Shown here piece after piece: positions 52,842 to 63,932 of a DNA stretch of 64,000 nt (positions within the stretch are counted from its first letter, which is position 1; the number at the start of each line of letters is the position of its first letter). The notes below the pieces were generated by a model. It searched no databases. It was not told the origin of the DNA and worked only from the letters and a program-made list of their open reading frames with translations. The translations under genes and the position numbers were made by a program. The stretch is from Clostridium sp. CF012 (lineage in GTDB: Bacteria; Bacillota; Clostridia; Clostridiales; Clostridiaceae), in NCBI RefSeq assembly GCF_018861755.1, contig NZ_JAHLEF010000001.1:62001-126000 (forward strand), given 5' to 3'.

Positions 52842-53780
52842 TTATAATTTTTTCATAGAATTCAGCTGACTAACAATGTAATCTACAATTTTATCATCAC
52901 TTTTGAAATCATCTTTATTAATCCAATTTATTCTTGGATCTTTTCTAAACCAAGTTAACTGTCTTTTAGCGTAATTTCTGCTTCCTTGTTTAATCATTTC
53001 TATAGCCTCATCTAAGGATATTTCATGGTTTAAATAATATAATAGCTCTTTATAGCCTATGCCCTTCATTGACTGCATATCTGAATTATAGCCCATTTTT
53101 TTAAGTTCTATAACTTCTTGGACTAAATTATTTTTTACCATTACATCTACGCGGGAATTTATTCTACTATATAGCTTTTGTCTATCCATATTTAGCACAA
53201 AATAATATACATTATAAGGGATATCTAAAATGTTTTGTTCCTCTTTAAACACACTCATAGGTTTTCCACTAATTCTATACACTTCTAAAGCTCTAATAAC
53301 TCTTTTTAAATCATTAGGATATAATTTGTTAAAGGATTCTTCATCAATAACTTTAAGCAAGCTATGTACATGTTCATTTCCTTCTGTAACTGCAAGTTTC
53401 GTAAGGTAGTCTCTATATTCTTCATCCTTAATAGTCTCAGCAAAGCTATAATTATATATTAGTGAATTAATATAAAAACCAGTTCCACCAACTAACATTG
53501 GGAGTTTATTTTTATTAGTTATTAGTTCAATGGCAGTTTCAGCCTTTTCTTTAAATTCAGCCACACTAAAATTCTCACTTGGCTCTATTATATCTAGTAG
53601 ATGATGAGGAACTCCATTCATATCCTCTTTCGATATCTTACCAGAACCAATATCCATAGATTTGTATATTTGCATTGAATCAGCTGATATAATCTCTCCA
53701 TTTAGTCTTTGTGCAAGCTTTATAGAAATTTCTGTTTTCCCTATAGCTGTTGGACCTGCTAAAATAAATAAGTCTTTCAT
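52842..53780 (-). CDS. miaA: tRNA dimethylallyltransferase MiaA
   Basis: The product is 312 residues. The P-loop is [44 protein letters not shown] and [12 protein letters not shown] are the substrate and tRNA-binding motifs. It adds dimethylallyl to A37 of tRNAs reading UNN codons, the substrate for MiaB encoded in the same operon. The length is normal. It starts 15 bases after mutL. Confidence 0.97.
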   Translation of the reverse strand: MKDLFILAGPTAIGKTEISIKLAQRLNGEIISADSMQIYKSMDIGSGKISKEDMNGVPHHLLDIIEPSENFSVAEFKEKAETAIELITNKNKLPMLVGGTGFYINSLIYNYSFAETIKDEEYRDYLTKLAVTEGNEHVHSLLKVIDEESFNKLYPNDLKRVIRALEVYRISGKPMSVFKEEQNILDIPYNVYYFVLNMDRQKLYSRINSRVDVMVKNNLVQEVIELKKMGYNSDMQSMKGIGYKELLYYLNHEISLDEAIEMIKQGSRNYAKRQLTWFRKDPRINWINKDDFKSDDKIVDYIVSQLNSMKKL

Positions 53781-53795
53781 CTTTTCACCTTTTTT

Positions 53796-55682
53796 CTATT
53801 GTATTCTTTTAAATTTTTTTTCTAGTTCATTTAGTGTTATTTTTACTATTGTAGGTCTTCCATGTGGACACGTAAAAGGTTCGTCAATATATCTTAAATC
53901 ATTAATCAGTTTATTTGTTTCCAATTCTGACAACTGATTATTTGCTTTTACAGCTGCTTTACAAGCCATTGACGCAATACGATTATACTTAATTTCTACA
54001 GTTTTACCCGTGCCCATATTTTTTAAATTATCCAAAATCTCATTAAAGAGATTTTTAATATCTGGTATGCCAAGTATAATAGGAACTTCCTTTATACTTA
54101 TTGTGTTTTCACCAAATTCTATAATATCAAAACCAGAATTCTTAAACACCGCTTCATTTTCAATGTAGTGTGCATAATCATCTTGGCTAAGTTCTATTAC
54201 TGTTGGAGTAAGCAAAATCTGGGATACCACTTCTGTTTTCATGATATCAATTTTATATTTCTCAAATAGTACTTTCTCATGAGCTGCATGTTGGTCAATT
54301 AAATAAAGCTCATTGTATGCTTCACCAATGATATAGGTTTTATTAAATTGCCCTATAATTCGCAGCTCAGGAAACTTTGAGATTTCAGGAATTTCATTTA
54401 CTGAGGGAACCTTATGAGTATCATAATTAATACCATAGTTCTCTTTAATATTTTCACACGCATCTTCATTGGCTAATCCATTAGTAGTTACACTATGTGA
54501 ATTATCCCACTCATTGTTTACTGTTTTATAATTAAAATCTAATGGGATTTGAACTTGTTTTTCTATTTCCTGCTTATCTCTTTCATCTATGACTATCCTG
54601 TTAAAATCATAAATTTGACTTCTCAAGGTATTTTTTTCTACTTCCTTTTCAACATAATTTTCATTTTCCTCTTCTGCTATAGTGAAATTACCTCGCAGGC
54701 TATCAGCAATTGCTGTATGCACTGCATCAAAAACAATTTTAAATACAGCTTTATCCTCTTGAAATTTAATTTCAGTTTTCTGTGGGTGAACATTTATATC
54801 TATATACTCAGGAAAAATGTCCAAAAATATAATAAAAAAAGGAAACTTATTTATAGTCAAAAAAGATTTAAAAGCCTGCTCTACCGCTGCGGTAATTAGA
54901 CTGCTTTTAACATACCTTTTATTAACAAAAACACTTTGCCTATTTCTACTTCCACGACTTATTTCTGCATTACCGATGTATCCATGAACGGACATTATAT
55001 CATTGAACTTTTCAAAACTTGTAATGTTATCTACAACCTCTTTGCCATATATATATCTAATGGTATCACAAAGATTTGTAGAGCTATAGGTTGCTATCCC
55101 CTTTTTACCATTATTCATTAGCTTAAAAGAAATTTCATTGTTGGCAAGTGCTAGTCTTCCCAAAATATCTGAAATTAAAGCTGCTTCTCTTTGTGGTGTT
55201 TTTAAGAACTTTTGTCTTGCAGGAACGTTAAAAAATAGATCCTTAACCTCTATAGTTGTACCAATATTACATCCTATTTCTTTAACGTATAGTATGTCCC
55301 CTGAGGACTGAGATATTTCTTTGCCCACCGTTGATTCCTTAGTTCTACTATTTAGTGTAGTTCTAGATACAGAGGCAATACTTGCTAATGCCTCTCCTCT
55401 AAAACCTAAGGTGTGTATATTATAGATGTCTTCAACATATTTTATTTTACTAGTGGCATGAGGTAAAAAGGCCTTTTCTATATCATCTATATGAATTCCA
55501 GCACCGTCATCAATTATTTTTATATTTTTTTGACCACCCTCGAAAATCTCCACGATAATATTTTTAGCACCAGCATCTATGCTATTTTCCACTAATTCCT
55601 TTACTACTGATGAAGGGCGCTCTACCACTTCACCTGCAGCAATTTTATTAGAAGTTTCAACTTCTAATATATTGATTCTCAT
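53796..55682 (-). CDS. mutL: DNA mismatch repair protein MutL
   Basis: The product is 628 residues. The GHKL ATPase motifs are ELVENSIDAGA, IIDDGAGI, TLGFRGEALASIASVS and GTTIEVKDLFFNVPARQKF. The C-terminal domain carries the endonuclease motif DQHAAHEKVLFE and late ACKAAVKAN and CPHGRP, as in MutL nickases of bacteria lacking MutH. It is co-transcribed with mutS, overlapping neither neighbour. Confidence 0.97.
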   Translation of the reverse strand: MRINILEVETSNKIAAGEVVERPSSVVKELVENSIDAGAKNIIVEIFEGGQKNIKIIDDGAGIHIDDIEKAFLPHATSKIKYVEDIYNIHTLGFRGEALASIASVSRTTLNSRTKESTVGKEISQSSGDILYVKEIGCNIGTTIEVKDLFFNVPARQKFLKTPQREAALISDILGRLALANNEISFKLMNNGKKGIATYSSTNLCDTIRYIYGKEVVDNITSFEKFNDIMSVHGYIGNAEISRGSRNRQSVFVNKRYVKSSLITAAVEQAFKSFLTINKFPFFIIFLDIFPEYIDINVHPQKTEIKFQEDKAVFKIVFDAVHTAIADSLRGNFTIAEEENENYVEKEVEKNTLRSQIYDFNRIVIDERDKQEIEKQVQIPLDFNYKTVNNEWDNSHSVTTNGLANEDACENIKENYGINYDTHKVPSVNEIPEISKFPELRIIGQFNKTYIIGEAYNELYLIDQHAAHEKVLFEKYKIDIMKTEVVSQILLTPTVIELSQDDYAHYIENEAVFKNSGFDIIEFGENTISIKEVPIILGIPDIKNLFNEILDNLKNMGTGKTVEIKYNRIASMACKAAVKANNQLSELETNKLINDLRYIDEPFTCPHGRPTIVKITLNELEKKFKRIQ

Positions 55683-55723
55683 GATAACTCACATCCTTCG
55701 CTATTTTATAGCATTTGCCATTA

Positions 55724-58405
55724 TTATAGCAGCTTAGCTCTATTAACTAACTCATATAGCTTATTAAAGCCATCCATTGGTGTTAGATTAAGGATATTTA
55801 TGTTTTTAATTTCCTTTAATATATTATCTTTCTCTATGTCCGTAAAATTAATTTGAATGACCTCACCTTCCAGTGTTTTAGGTGCATAAGCTATAGCCAC
55901 TTCTTTCTGAGCAGTTTCGATAAGATTTTTATCATTCTTTTTATTGCTTTTTTTACTTGAAGTTTTCTTGTCAATTAAATCAATTTCCGTATTATTAAGA
56001 TTCTCTAGTACTTCTAATATTTCATTTGCTCTGCTAATTACATCCTTTGGAAGCCCTGCCAGCTTTGCCACCTCTATACCATAGGATTTGTCAGCTCCCC
56101 CAGGTACGATTTTTCTTATGAACACAATTTCATTTTGGATTTTCTTTACAGCTACAGAATAATTTTTAACTCCTTTAATCATACCCTCAAGTTTTGTTAA
56201 CTCGTGATAGTGAGTAGCAAATAAGGTTTTACTCCTCAAATTAGAATTCTTACAAATATATTCAATTACAGACCAAGCGATACTTAGTCCATCATAAGTA
56301 CTAGTGCCCCTACCTACCTCATCAAGTAAAACCAAGCTTTTATTAGTTGCGTTTTGTAGTATATTGGATACTTCCCACATTTCTACCATAAAGGTACTTT
56401 TACCAGCAGCAAGATCATCTGAAGCTCCTATCCTAGTAAATATCTTATCACATATAGATATATCAGCTGATGCGCAAGGAACAAAGCTTCCTATTTGAGC
56501 CATAATAGTTATTAAGGCTACTTGACGCATATAAGTGGATTTACCAGCCATATTAGGTCCAGTTATTAATAATAGTTGATTATCCACAGTATCCATAATT
56601 GTGTCATTTTCAATAAAAGTATTGGTGGGCATCATTTTCTCAACTACAGGATGCCTTCCCCCTTTAATATTAAAAATACCCTTTGTATTTATTTCCGGTT
56701 TTGTATAATTATTTTCAAGGGCAATTGTAGCAAGGGAGCTTAAACAATCAATTTCTGATATTAACATCGCAGTATTTTTCATTCTTTCAACATGCTTTTC
56801 AATATCTTCCCGAATACCCGTAAATACCTCATATTCAATATTTACCAATTTTTCTTCTGCACCTAAAATCTTTTCTTCCATTTCCTTAAGCTCTGGAGTA
56901 ATATATCTTTCTGCATTTGATAGTGTTTGTTTTCGTATATACCTGCCCTCAGGGATTAATGAAATATTTGCTTTTGTTATTTCTATATAATAGCCAAACA
57001 CTCTGTTATACCCTACTTTTAAGGATCTTATTCCAGTTATGGTCTTCTCATCATTTTCTAAGGTAGCTATCCATTCCTTACCATTAGCCTTAGCAAGCCT
57101 TAACTCATCTATTTCAGCATTTAAGCCGCCTTTAATAATATTTCCTTCTTTAATAGAAATAGCCGGATTTTCTATAATGGACTTATCTAAAGTATCATAT
57201 ATATCTTTTAAGTCATCTAAGCCTAAAAATATTTTCCTCATTAATTTGCTATTAAGCCCTGCTAAGATGGATTTAACCTTTGGTATTTTTTCTATAGAAT
57301 TTTTAAGAGAAATCAATTCTTTCGCATTAACATTTTTGGAAGAAATTTTTCCTACAAGTCTTTCTATATCATATATATCCGTAAGCACCTCTTTTAAATC
57401 TTCATGGGTGGATATATTACTTTTTAGTTCCGAAACAGTTTCTAATCTTTCTTCTATTAAATTTTTATTTATTAGTGGTTGATCTAGCCATTTACGTAGC
57501 CTTCTAGCCCCCATGGCAGTATTCGTTCTATCTAATACCCAAAGCAGAGAGCCTTTCTTAGTTTTATCTCTTAGTGTTTCCGTGAGTTCCAAATTCCTTC
57601 TAGAATTTGCATCCAGACTTACATAATCTAAAATATCATAATATTCTAAATTATCTATGTGTGACAGTGAATTCCTTTGAGTATCCATAATATAGCTGAG
57701 AAGTCCTGTAATACTCCTAAGTAATGCTTCTGACAGGGTGCTTTCACAAAAATTATGAAACTGGTTTTTTATTAAAGTATAGTCTTTGGTTATAAAATAA
57801 TCATTTGGATAAGATGAATAGGATACACTAAATCTTTCTTTGATAGCACCCAGCATCTCTCCTGACATATCCTCTGATACAATAATTTCTTTCGGACTAA
57901 ATTTTGAAATTTCATCTAATATATTAACAAGATTTAGTTTAGTATCTGTGCAACTAAATTCCCCCGTTGATACATCACAAAAACAGAGTCCACAGAAATT
58001 AGTTTTTTTATCAATGTAAATACTCATAACGTAATTATTTTTACTCTCTTCTAAAAAACCAGAATCAGTGTAAGTTCCTGGAGTAATTATTTTAATAATA
58101 TCTCTTTTAACTATTCCCTTTGCCACCGCCGGATCTTCTACTTGTTCACATATAGCTACCTTATATCCTTTTGCAATTAGCCTACCCACATAGGTATTGG
58201 CTGCATGGTATGGAATTCCGCACATAGGTGCTCTCTTTTCTAGTCCACAGTCACGACCTGTAAGCACCAACTCTAATTCTTTTGCTGCAACTTCAGCATC
58301 GGTAAAAAACATTTCATAAAAGTCACCTAATCTAAAAAACAGTATACAGTCCTTGCAGGTTTCTTTTATGTCAAAATATTGTATCATCATTGGAGTTAAT
58401 GCCAA
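55724..58405 (-). CDS. mutS: DNA mismatch repair protein MutS
   Basis: The product is 893 residues. The mismatch-recognition Phe-x-Glu lies in [10 protein letters not shown]. The Walker A is [13 protein letters not shown], the Walker B region is [15 protein letters not shown], and ATHYHELT follows. It binds mismatches and recruits MutL. The start is a TTG at 58405, 8 bases after AAGGGGG; the next ATG would be only five codons in. It lies 21 bases after miaB. Confidence 0.97.
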   Translation of the reverse strand: MALTPMMIQYFDIKETCKDCILFFRLGDFYEMFFTDAEVAAKELELVLTGRDCGLEKRAPMCGIPYHAANTYVGRLIAKGYKVAICEQVEDPAVAKGIVKRDIIKIITPGTYTDSGFLEESKNNYVMSIYIDKKTNFCGLCFCDVSTGEFSCTDTKLNLVNILDEISKFSPKEIIVSEDMSGEMLGAIKERFSVSYSSYPNDYFITKDYTLIKNQFHNFCESTLSEALLRSITGLLSYIMDTQRNSLSHIDNLEYYDILDYVSLDANSRRNLELTETLRDKTKKGSLLWVLDRTNTAMGARRLRKWLDQPLINKNLIEERLETVSELKSNISTHEDLKEVLTDIYDIERLVGKISSKNVNAKELISLKNSIEKIPKVKSILAGLNSKLMRKIFLGLDDLKDIYDTLDKSIIENPAISIKEGNIIKGGLNAEIDELRLAKANGKEWIATLENDEKTITGIRSLKVGYNRVFGYYIEITKANISLIPEGRYIRKQTLSNAERYITPELKEMEEKILGAEEKLVNIEYEVFTGIREDIEKHVERMKNTAMLISEIDCLSSLATIALENNYTKPEINTKGIFNIKGGRHPVVEKMMPTNTFIENDTIMDTVDNQLLLITGPNMAGKSTYMRQVALITIMAQIGSFVPCASADISICDKIFTRIGASDDLAAGKSTFMVEMWEVSNILQNATNKSLVLLDEVGRGTSTYDGLSIAWSVIEYICKNSNLRSKTLFATHYHELTKLEGMIKGVKNYSVAVKKIQNEIVFIRKIVPGGADKSYGIEVAKLAGLPKDVISRANEILEVLENLNNTEIDLIDKKTSSKKSNKKNDKNLIETAQKEVAIAYAPKTLEGEVIQINFTDIEKDNILKEIKNINILNLTPMDGFNKLYELVNRAKLL

Positions 58406-58426
58406 TTGAAATGCCCCCTTGCTTGT

Positions 58427-59761
58427 CTATGCGCCTAATATTTCTTCACCCATAAGTGAAAAAGAATGTGCATTGGTTATTTGAACTGATACCAGCTCTC
58501 CAATAGCTTTGTAATTACCTTCAAAGTTAACTAATTTTCCTGTTCTTGTTCTTCCAGTTAATTTACTTTTATCATTTTTACTAAAACCTTCAACTAGTAC
58601 TTCTACAATTTTTCCTACATATTCTATATTTCTTTCTTTAGAAGTTCTATTAACAACTTCGATTAATCTATTAAATCTCTCATGCTTAATTTTATCCGGT
58701 ACTTGCTCGAGCATTTCATCTGCTGGAGTTCCTTTTCTTTTAGAATAAAGGTACATAAATGCTAAATCAAATTTCACCTCTTCCATAAGACTTAAGGTCT
58801 CAGCAAAGTCTTCCTCTGTCTCTCCTGGAAATCCAACAATAATATCTGTACTTAGTCCAACACTCGGTAGTATATTTTTAATGTTTTTAACTAATTCCAA
58901 GTATTGCTCTCTATCGTAGTGTCTATTCATTTTATTTAGAAGATTAGTTGAACCAGATTGTACTGGCAAATGAACTTGTTCACAAATTTTATCACACTCA
59001 GCTATTACTTCTATTACTTCAATAGATAAATCCTTTGGATGAGATGTCATAAATCTTATTCTCTCTAAATCCTCAATATTGTTAATCCTTCTAAGTAACT
59101 CTGCAAAATTTATTTCAGGTATTAATCCCTTGCCATAAGAATTAACATTTTGACCAAGTACGGTTATTTCTTTATACCCATCTGAAACCAAAGTTTTTAT
59201 TTCATTTATAATATCTTCTGGATTTCTACTTCTCTCTCTTCCTCTTACATAAGGAACTATGCAATAAGTGCAGAAATTATTGCAACCATACATAATAGTA
59301 ACAAATCCTTTTATACTGCTTTCCCTGTCTATAGGCATTCCTTCTATGATATCTTGTTCTTTATCCCAAATTTCCACAATAGACGGTTCGCCGCCTTGTA
59401 TTCTTTTTAAGTACTCAGGAAACTTATAAGCATTATGTGTTCCGATTATAATATCTACAAATGGAAATTTAGTGATTATATGTTTAGCCATGCCCTTTTG
59501 CTGCATCATACATCCAGTAACTGCTATTATAAGGTTTGGCTTTTGTTTTTTCATATTCTTTAAAGCTCCTATGTTTCCATCAACCTTTTGCTCTGCGTTT
59601 TCTCTAACACAGCAGGTATTAAATATAATTATATCAGCAGCTTCCTTATCCGTAGTTTTTTTATATCCCATAGGTATTAGCATTCCGGATAATTTTTCGG
59701 AGTCCTCATCATTCATTTGACAACCCCATGTTTCTATATAATAATTAAGTGTTTTATTCAT
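58427..59761 (-). CDS. miaB: tRNA-2-methylthio-N6-dimethylallyladenosine synthase MiaB
   Basis: The product is 444 residues. The N-terminal UPF0004 domain holds the first cluster's cysteines ([30 protein letters not shown]). The radical SAM motif [15 protein letters not shown] binds the second. A TRAM domain ends the protein ([21 protein letters not shown]). It methylthiolates A37 already modified by MiaA. First gene of the operon, it consumes Fe-S clusters made by the machinery at the window start. Confidence 0.96.
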   Translation of the reverse strand: MNKTLNYYIETWGCQMNDEDSEKLSGMLIPMGYKKTTDKEAADIIIFNTCCVRENAEQKVDGNIGALKNMKKQKPNLIIAVTGCMMQQKGMAKHIITKFPFVDIIIGTHNAYKFPEYLKRIQGGEPSIVEIWDKEQDIIEGMPIDRESSIKGFVTIMYGCNNFCTYCIVPYVRGRERSRNPEDIINEIKTLVSDGYKEITVLGQNVNSYGKGLIPEINFAELLRRINNIEDLERIRFMTSHPKDLSIEVIEVIAECDKICEQVHLPVQSGSTNLLNKMNRHYDREQYLELVKNIKNILPSVGLSTDIIVGFPGETEEDFAETLSLMEEVKFDLAFMYLYSKRKGTPADEMLEQVPDKIKHERFNRLIEVVNRTSKERNIEYVGKIVEVLVEGFSKNDKSKLTGRTRTGKLVNFEGNYKAIGELVSVQITNAHSFSLMGEEILGA

Positions 59762-60047
59762 TAGTTGATTCTCCTTTATAAAAAAAGTATTACCATCTTC
59801 CTATTATATATAATTTGTAGCTTTTTTAAAAGTCATTTTTAATAATTCAGAATATTTAATTATTAAAATAATTTACTTGAAATATATGTTTAAATAAGAT
59901 TATAATAAAATTAGCTACTTTTGTATCATAATTCAATAAAATGTCACAATGTGGTTTTTTATATTCTATATATCTCCACCATTCGTTTTTTACTTCTACA
60001 TTAAATTTCTATTCCTTGGGTAAACTACCTAAAAGGAGTGATTTTAT
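59762..60047. other. Gene-free spacer upstream of miaB
   Basis: AT-rich divergent region that should contain the miaB operon promoter (minus) and the promoter of the small plus-strand ORF. An open frame from 59941 on the plus strand has no ribosome-binding site and is not supported. Confidence 0.4.
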
Positions 60048-60206
60048 ATGTATGATGCAAAAAAAGATGAGTATTCTAGAGATAAACAATTACAATATGA
60101 TTGTATATGTGACAGGAGTTATTTTTATATGTGCGCCCATAGCAATATGGTAAATATAAAAGTACCCTATGTACCTGTTGAAAACATAATAAGAGAATTT
60201 AAGTAG
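60048..60206 (+). CDS. Possible small protein, 52 residues
   Basis: AAGGAGTG is placed 7 bases before an ATG that opens MYDAKKDEYSRDKQLQYDCI and continues CDRSYFYMCAHSNMVNIKVP to end YVPVENIIREFK. It is rich in Tyr, Cys, Asp and Lys, a composition seen in small spore-coat or surface proteins, but I do not recognise it. It ends about 115 bases before the aminotransferase gene and is shorter than the competing frame. The good ribosome-binding site is the main support. Confidence 0.45.
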   Translation: MYDAKKDEYSRDKQLQYDCICDRSYFYMCAHSNMVNIKVPYVPVENIIREFK

Positions 60207-60320
60207 TTTTTAAATTTAGGACGGCAGGGTTGTGACCACATTTCGCTAGCTATTAAGCATTTTAATATGATACAATATTACAAAAGTTTAAATAGATTAT
60301 ATTTTTAGGGGGTATTTTTT

Positions 60321-61631
60321 ATGAACAAACCAATACTATCAGAACATTTCAAGAAAAGGATGCCATCAGACGTCAGACTTGGGCAGATAAAATTTGGTGA
60401 GCGTATAATTAAGCCTGCGTTAGTCAATGTAGCAATTGGAAACGTTTCACTTCCAACAAATCCTGCTATGCAGAAAAGGATGTTTTCATTGGATTCACCC
60501 GAAAGTCCATTTTCAGAGGGTGTTGTAAGATATTCAGGTACTGCCGGTGTAGCTGAGGCTCAGGATGCATTTAAAAACATTCTTAAGTGTCAAGGTTTTG
60601 ATACTAGTAAATTATTCGTTCAGGTAACCGATGGTGGATCCTCTGGTATGGAACTGTTATTACTGGGTGTTTGCGGAGCTGCTGGAACTGATGATAAACC
60701 TCTTATGATGATTGACCCAGCCTATACAAATTATATTTCTTTTGCAGAAAGGATCGGCCGTAAAACTATTACAGTAAAACGTCATTTAGGCGATGATGGC
60801 AAGTTCAGCCTTCCAGAGCTTGACAAAATTGAAGAGACCATTAAAAAGCACAATCCTTCAGCACTTCTTGTTATACCTTACGACAATCCTACAGGACAGC
60901 TCTACGACTATGCAACCCTTAAGGAGCTTGCTAAAATATGCGTAAAATATAATATGTGGATGATCAGCGATGAAGCTTATCGTGGACTGTTTTATGTTGA
61001 TGGTGACCTGGTAAGCATCTGGGGAATCACTGATGCAGATGTACCTGGCATAGAAGGCAGAAGAATAAGCCTGGATACCGCATCAAAGGTATGGAGTGCC
61101 TGTGGTTTAAGGATAGGAGCTTTAATCACTGATAATGAAGAGTTCCATACTCAGTCAGTAGCTGAATATACTGCTAACCTTTGCGCCAATGTAATCGGTC
61201 AGTATATCTTCGGAGCACTGGCTCATGAAAGCAAGCAGCAGATTGATGATTGGTGCAAAGGCATTCGTGAGTATTACAAAAATATCATGTTTAAATTCTA
61301 TAACGGCGTGAAGGAACTTGCCCCTGGCCTGATTGTTTCTAGCCCTGATTCAGCTATATATTCAGTAGTTGATGTCAGAAACATTGTAAAACCAGGATTT
61401 GATTCAATCGACTTTGTTATGTATTGTGCCCAGGAAGGCTCAGTGGACTTAAACGGAGTGGAAACAACTCTTCTGGTAGCACCTATGAAAGGCTTCTATG
61501 ACATTAGACCAGGCGAGTCTAATCCTGGAAACACTCAGATGCGTATCGCATTCGTAGAAACTCCAGAAAACATGGAAAAGGTTCCTGAGTTATTCATTAA
61601 GCTTCTAAGTAAGTATGAGGAAGCACGCTAA
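60321..61631 (+). CDS. Class I/II PLP-dependent aminotransferase
   Basis: The product is 436 residues. The fold type I features include GGSSGMELLLLGVCGA, IPYDNPTGQLYDY, ISDEAYRGLFYVDG and the PLP-lysine region LDTASKVWSACGLRIG. The C-terminal arginine region is NTQMRIAFVETPEN. It transaminates an amino acid with a 2-oxoacid; the substrate is not known. The gene is visibly richer in G+C than its neighbours: one sampled 60-base line (61321) has 26 G/C, against 9 in the line at 62461 within the next gene. GGGGG precedes the ATG, and a hairpin follows. Confidence 0.9.
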   Translation: MNKPILSEHFKKRMPSDVRLGQIKFGERIIKPALVNVAIGNVSLPTNPAMQKRMFSLDSPESPFSEGVVRYSGTAGVAEAQDAFKNILKCQGFDTSKLFVQVTDGGSSGMELLLLGVCGAAGTDDKPLMMIDPAYTNYISFAERIGRKTITVKRHLGDDGKFSLPELDKIEETIKKHNPSALLVIPYDNPTGQLYDYATLKELAKICVKYNMWMISDEAYRGLFYVDGDLVSIWGITDADVPGIEGRRISLDTASKVWSACGLRIGALITDNEEFHTQSVAEYTANLCANVIGQYIFGALAHESKQQIDDWCKGIREYYKNIMFKFYNGVKELAPGLIVSSPDSAIYSVVDVRNIVKPGFDSIDFVMYCAQEGSVDLNGVETTLLVAPMKGFYDIRPGESNPGNTQMRIAFVETPENMEKVPELFIKLLSKYEEAR

Positions 61632-61642
61632 ATATGTATTAA

Positions 61643-61666
61643 AAAGGAGGTATCATTACCTCCTTT
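61643..61666 (+). terminator. Terminator of aminotransferase gene
   Basis: AAAGGAGGTA-TCAT-TACCTCCTTT is a perfect 10-bp stem. It lies 4 bases from the end of the convergent GNAT gene and may serve both. Confidence 0.8.
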
Positions 61667-61669
61667 ACT

Positions 61670-62554
61670 TTATTGAAATTTAGTTTTTTGCCAAGTATAT
61701 AATTCCCTTTTAATATTAAATCCTAATGAACGATACAATTTAAACGCATCAACATTATTAGAATCTACCTTGAGGGATACTTTAGAAAATTCATTATCTC
61801 TAGCTATATTAAGCAAATAGCACAAAAGCACCTTTCCATAGCCCTCTTTTCTATACTTTCTTACGATTCCAAAATTTACTATGATTGCCACCTTATCTTC
61901 AACTATAATTTGACCATATCCAATGGGTATTCCGCCTAGTTCAATAAATATTGCACCCTTATCAAAATAATATTCCTGCGCTTCATCATAATAAATATCC
62001 TCTATATTTATTGGAATTCTATTATCGTTGTTAAATATCTCATTTTGTAATAGGCAACGTGCTTTTTCATCTTTATCCTTTTCTACTATAGAAAAAGTAA
62101 TATTATTAGGAGCAGATGCAGTAACATATTCTGTACACTGCGTTTCTAGTTCTATAAACCCTTTAGCTCTTTTAAACCCTAGCTTACTTAAAATATCTAT
62201 ATTTACTTCATTATCTTCACATTCATAAGTTATTAAACTATCATTTTTCAGTGGATTAATTAAAGTTTCATAATAATAAATTAAATTGTTATCCTGGATT
62301 ACATTTATTGAATTAATGGAACTATGATGTTTATTATGTTTTTCAAACCATATATAACCTATATAGTTATTCTTTTCTTTTTCTTTTTCTATTAGAAGGT
62401 TTACATTTTTCCTTAAAAATATTCTTTGTATAATATTACTATTATCATACAACTGAAAGAAATCTTTATTCGACAAACTAAAGTTAGTATTAAATTGAAA
62501 AATTTTTCTAAATTTATTAATGTTTTTTAAAGTTAGACTTATTGATTTATACAT
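61670..62554 (-). CDS. GNAT family N-acetyltransferase
   Basis: The product is 294 residues. The C-terminal GNAT domain has the acetyl-CoA motif IVNFGIVRKYRKEGYGKVLLCYLL and then VSLKVDSNNVDAFKLYRSLGF. The N-terminal 160 residues probably form a second, degenerate GNAT-like half (KNNYIGYIWFEKHNKHHSS...). The acceptor is unknown. GGAG precedes the ATG. Confidence 0.85.
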   Translation of the reverse strand: MYKSISLTLKNINKFRKIFQFNTNFSLSNKDFFQLYDNSNIIQRIFLRKNVNLLIEKEKEKNNYIGYIWFEKHNKHHSSINSINVIQDNNLIYYYETLINPLKNDSLITYECEDNEVNIDILSKLGFKRAKGFIELETQCTEYVTASAPNNITFSIVEKDKDEKARCLLQNEIFNNDNRIPINIEDIYYDEAQEYYFDKGAIFIELGGIPIGYGQIIVEDKVAIIVNFGIVRKYRKEGYGKVLLCYLLNIARDNEFSKVSLKVDSNNVDAFKLYRSLGFNIKRELYTWQKTKFQ

Positions 62555-62665
62555 TTATCTTACTCCATTAAATTTTATTTTTTTGATTACCAATAAATTA
62601 TAATACATTTCTAATTATAAATCTATTAATAATATTTTTACAATAAATTTATTATAATTTATAAT

Positions 62666-63724
62666 TTATAAATATTCTTCTAAAAAAATCAAATAATCAC
62701 CAAAAAATTTCTGTTGATTTTCATTATAACTTACTATCCTGTTTAATTTATGCAAATATTTACTCTCTGACCATTTTTTTTGATTTATATATCTTCTGTA
62801 TCCAAGCTTCCAGAATTTTTGCGGAAAAATTATTAATGCAAACATTATCTCTAACTCTTCTTTACACAATCTATTTATGGAATTATAGGCTTCAATTAAA
62901 ACTTTAGCAAAATTAAAATCCCATCCATAAGATTTTTTGAACATCAATCTCCTAATAAGCGTTCCTAAATCATTTATTTGCAAGTCAATCATAATATTAT
63001 CAAAATCAGTTATGAAGTATTCTCCCTCCTTTTTAATTATATTCTGATTATTAAAACTATTAAGGCATATTGTCTTTTGATCATTTACTACTTTTGATAA
63101 TTTATAATATTGTGACTCGTATAACATATTAATGGCTGACAACCCTCTACTATAGAAGTTATCAATTCCCTCTAGAAAAAGTACATCAAAATCATTCTTT
63201 ATCCTTTTGCTAATAATTATTTTTTTAAATTTTTCAAGATTATTTAAATTACTAGAGAAAATCTTTGGCCAATTTTTTAAGTTTTTTTCTATGTGAATTT
63301 TGTTATGGTCAATCTTATTTGTTGTATTATGAAATTGCGCTAAGAGTTTTATACAATTTACAGCTTCATCAATATCAGTTAAATCACATTCATAGCCTTC
63401 TAGCCATTCTGTTAAGTAAAATATATTGCTTTTATAACTTACATAAAAAGATCCCTCTTTTGTTCTATAATACTTAGCTATATTTGAAAACTTATGAAAT
63501 AAAAGCTCTTCTGTTAAAATACAACTGTTTTTAGCTTTATTTCTTCCATGTTTCATTTTCTTTAAACAGAAATTGCCAATATCTGTTGTAACTTTGTATT
63601 CCCCTCTAATTTTTTCAGCACTTACTAACTGGATATTATACTTATGCATTACAGTTCTTAATATTTGCATCTCTTTATTTGCAATTATTTTAATGCCCTC
63701 AGTTTTCCTTGTATTCCCTTTCAA
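62666..63724 (-). CDS. CotS family spore coat protein, kinase-like fold
   Basis: The product is 352 residues. The CotS/YutH-type aminoglycoside-phosphotransferase fold is seen in YNIQLVSAEKIRGEYKVTTDIG, FCLKKMKHGRNKAKNSCILTEELL, IFYLTEWLEGYECDL, and YFITDFDNIMIDLQINDLGTLIRR near the metal-binding aspartate. The usual catalytic loop HGDFHxxNIL is replaced by CLNSFNNQNII, so the catalytic His/Asp are missing and the protein is probably not an active kinase. Expected in the spore coat. The start is a TTG at 63724, preceded by GGGAGAG. Confidence 0.82.
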   Translation of the reverse strand: MKGNTRKTEGIKIIANKEMQILRTVMHKYNIQLVSAEKIRGEYKVTTDIGNFCLKKMKHGRNKAKNSCILTEELLFHKFSNIAKYYRTKEGSFYVSYKSNIFYLTEWLEGYECDLTDIDEAVNCIKLLAQFHNTTNKIDHNKIHIEKNLKNWPKIFSSNLNNLEKFKKIIISKRIKNDFDVLFLEGIDNFYSRGLSAINMLYESQYYKLSKVVNDQKTICLNSFNNQNIIKKEGEYFITDFDNIMIDLQINDLGTLIRRLMFKKSYGWDFNFAKVLIEAYNSINRLCKEELEIMFALIIFPQKFWKLGYRRYINQKKWSESKYLHKLNRIVSYNENQQKFFGDYLIFLEEYL

Positions 63725-63861
63725 TTTTTTCTCTCCCTAATAATAGTGCTATTAAATTATATTAATTAAATTTATTTAGTATTCAATAATTTGCAAATAA
63801 GATATTTACTTATATTTTTTTACCTTCACAGCTCTACTAACACAATAAACTACAAAAAAAT

Positions 63862-63885
63862 GTGTAGCATAATTTTATACTACAC
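63862..63885 (-). terminator. Terminator of ispH
   Basis: GTGTAG...CTACAC with an A-run on the plus strand forms a hairpin downstream of the partial ispH. Confidence 0.75.
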
Positions 63886-63932
63886 GTTTTTCGAGATTTT
63901 ATTTTTATAAAAAATGTTATACTCTTATAAAT

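Noticed and set aside
59941-60153. 70-codon plus-strand frame with a hydrophobic end
   Set aside because: No ribosome-binding site; it overlaps the better-supported ORF at 60048-60206 in another frame.
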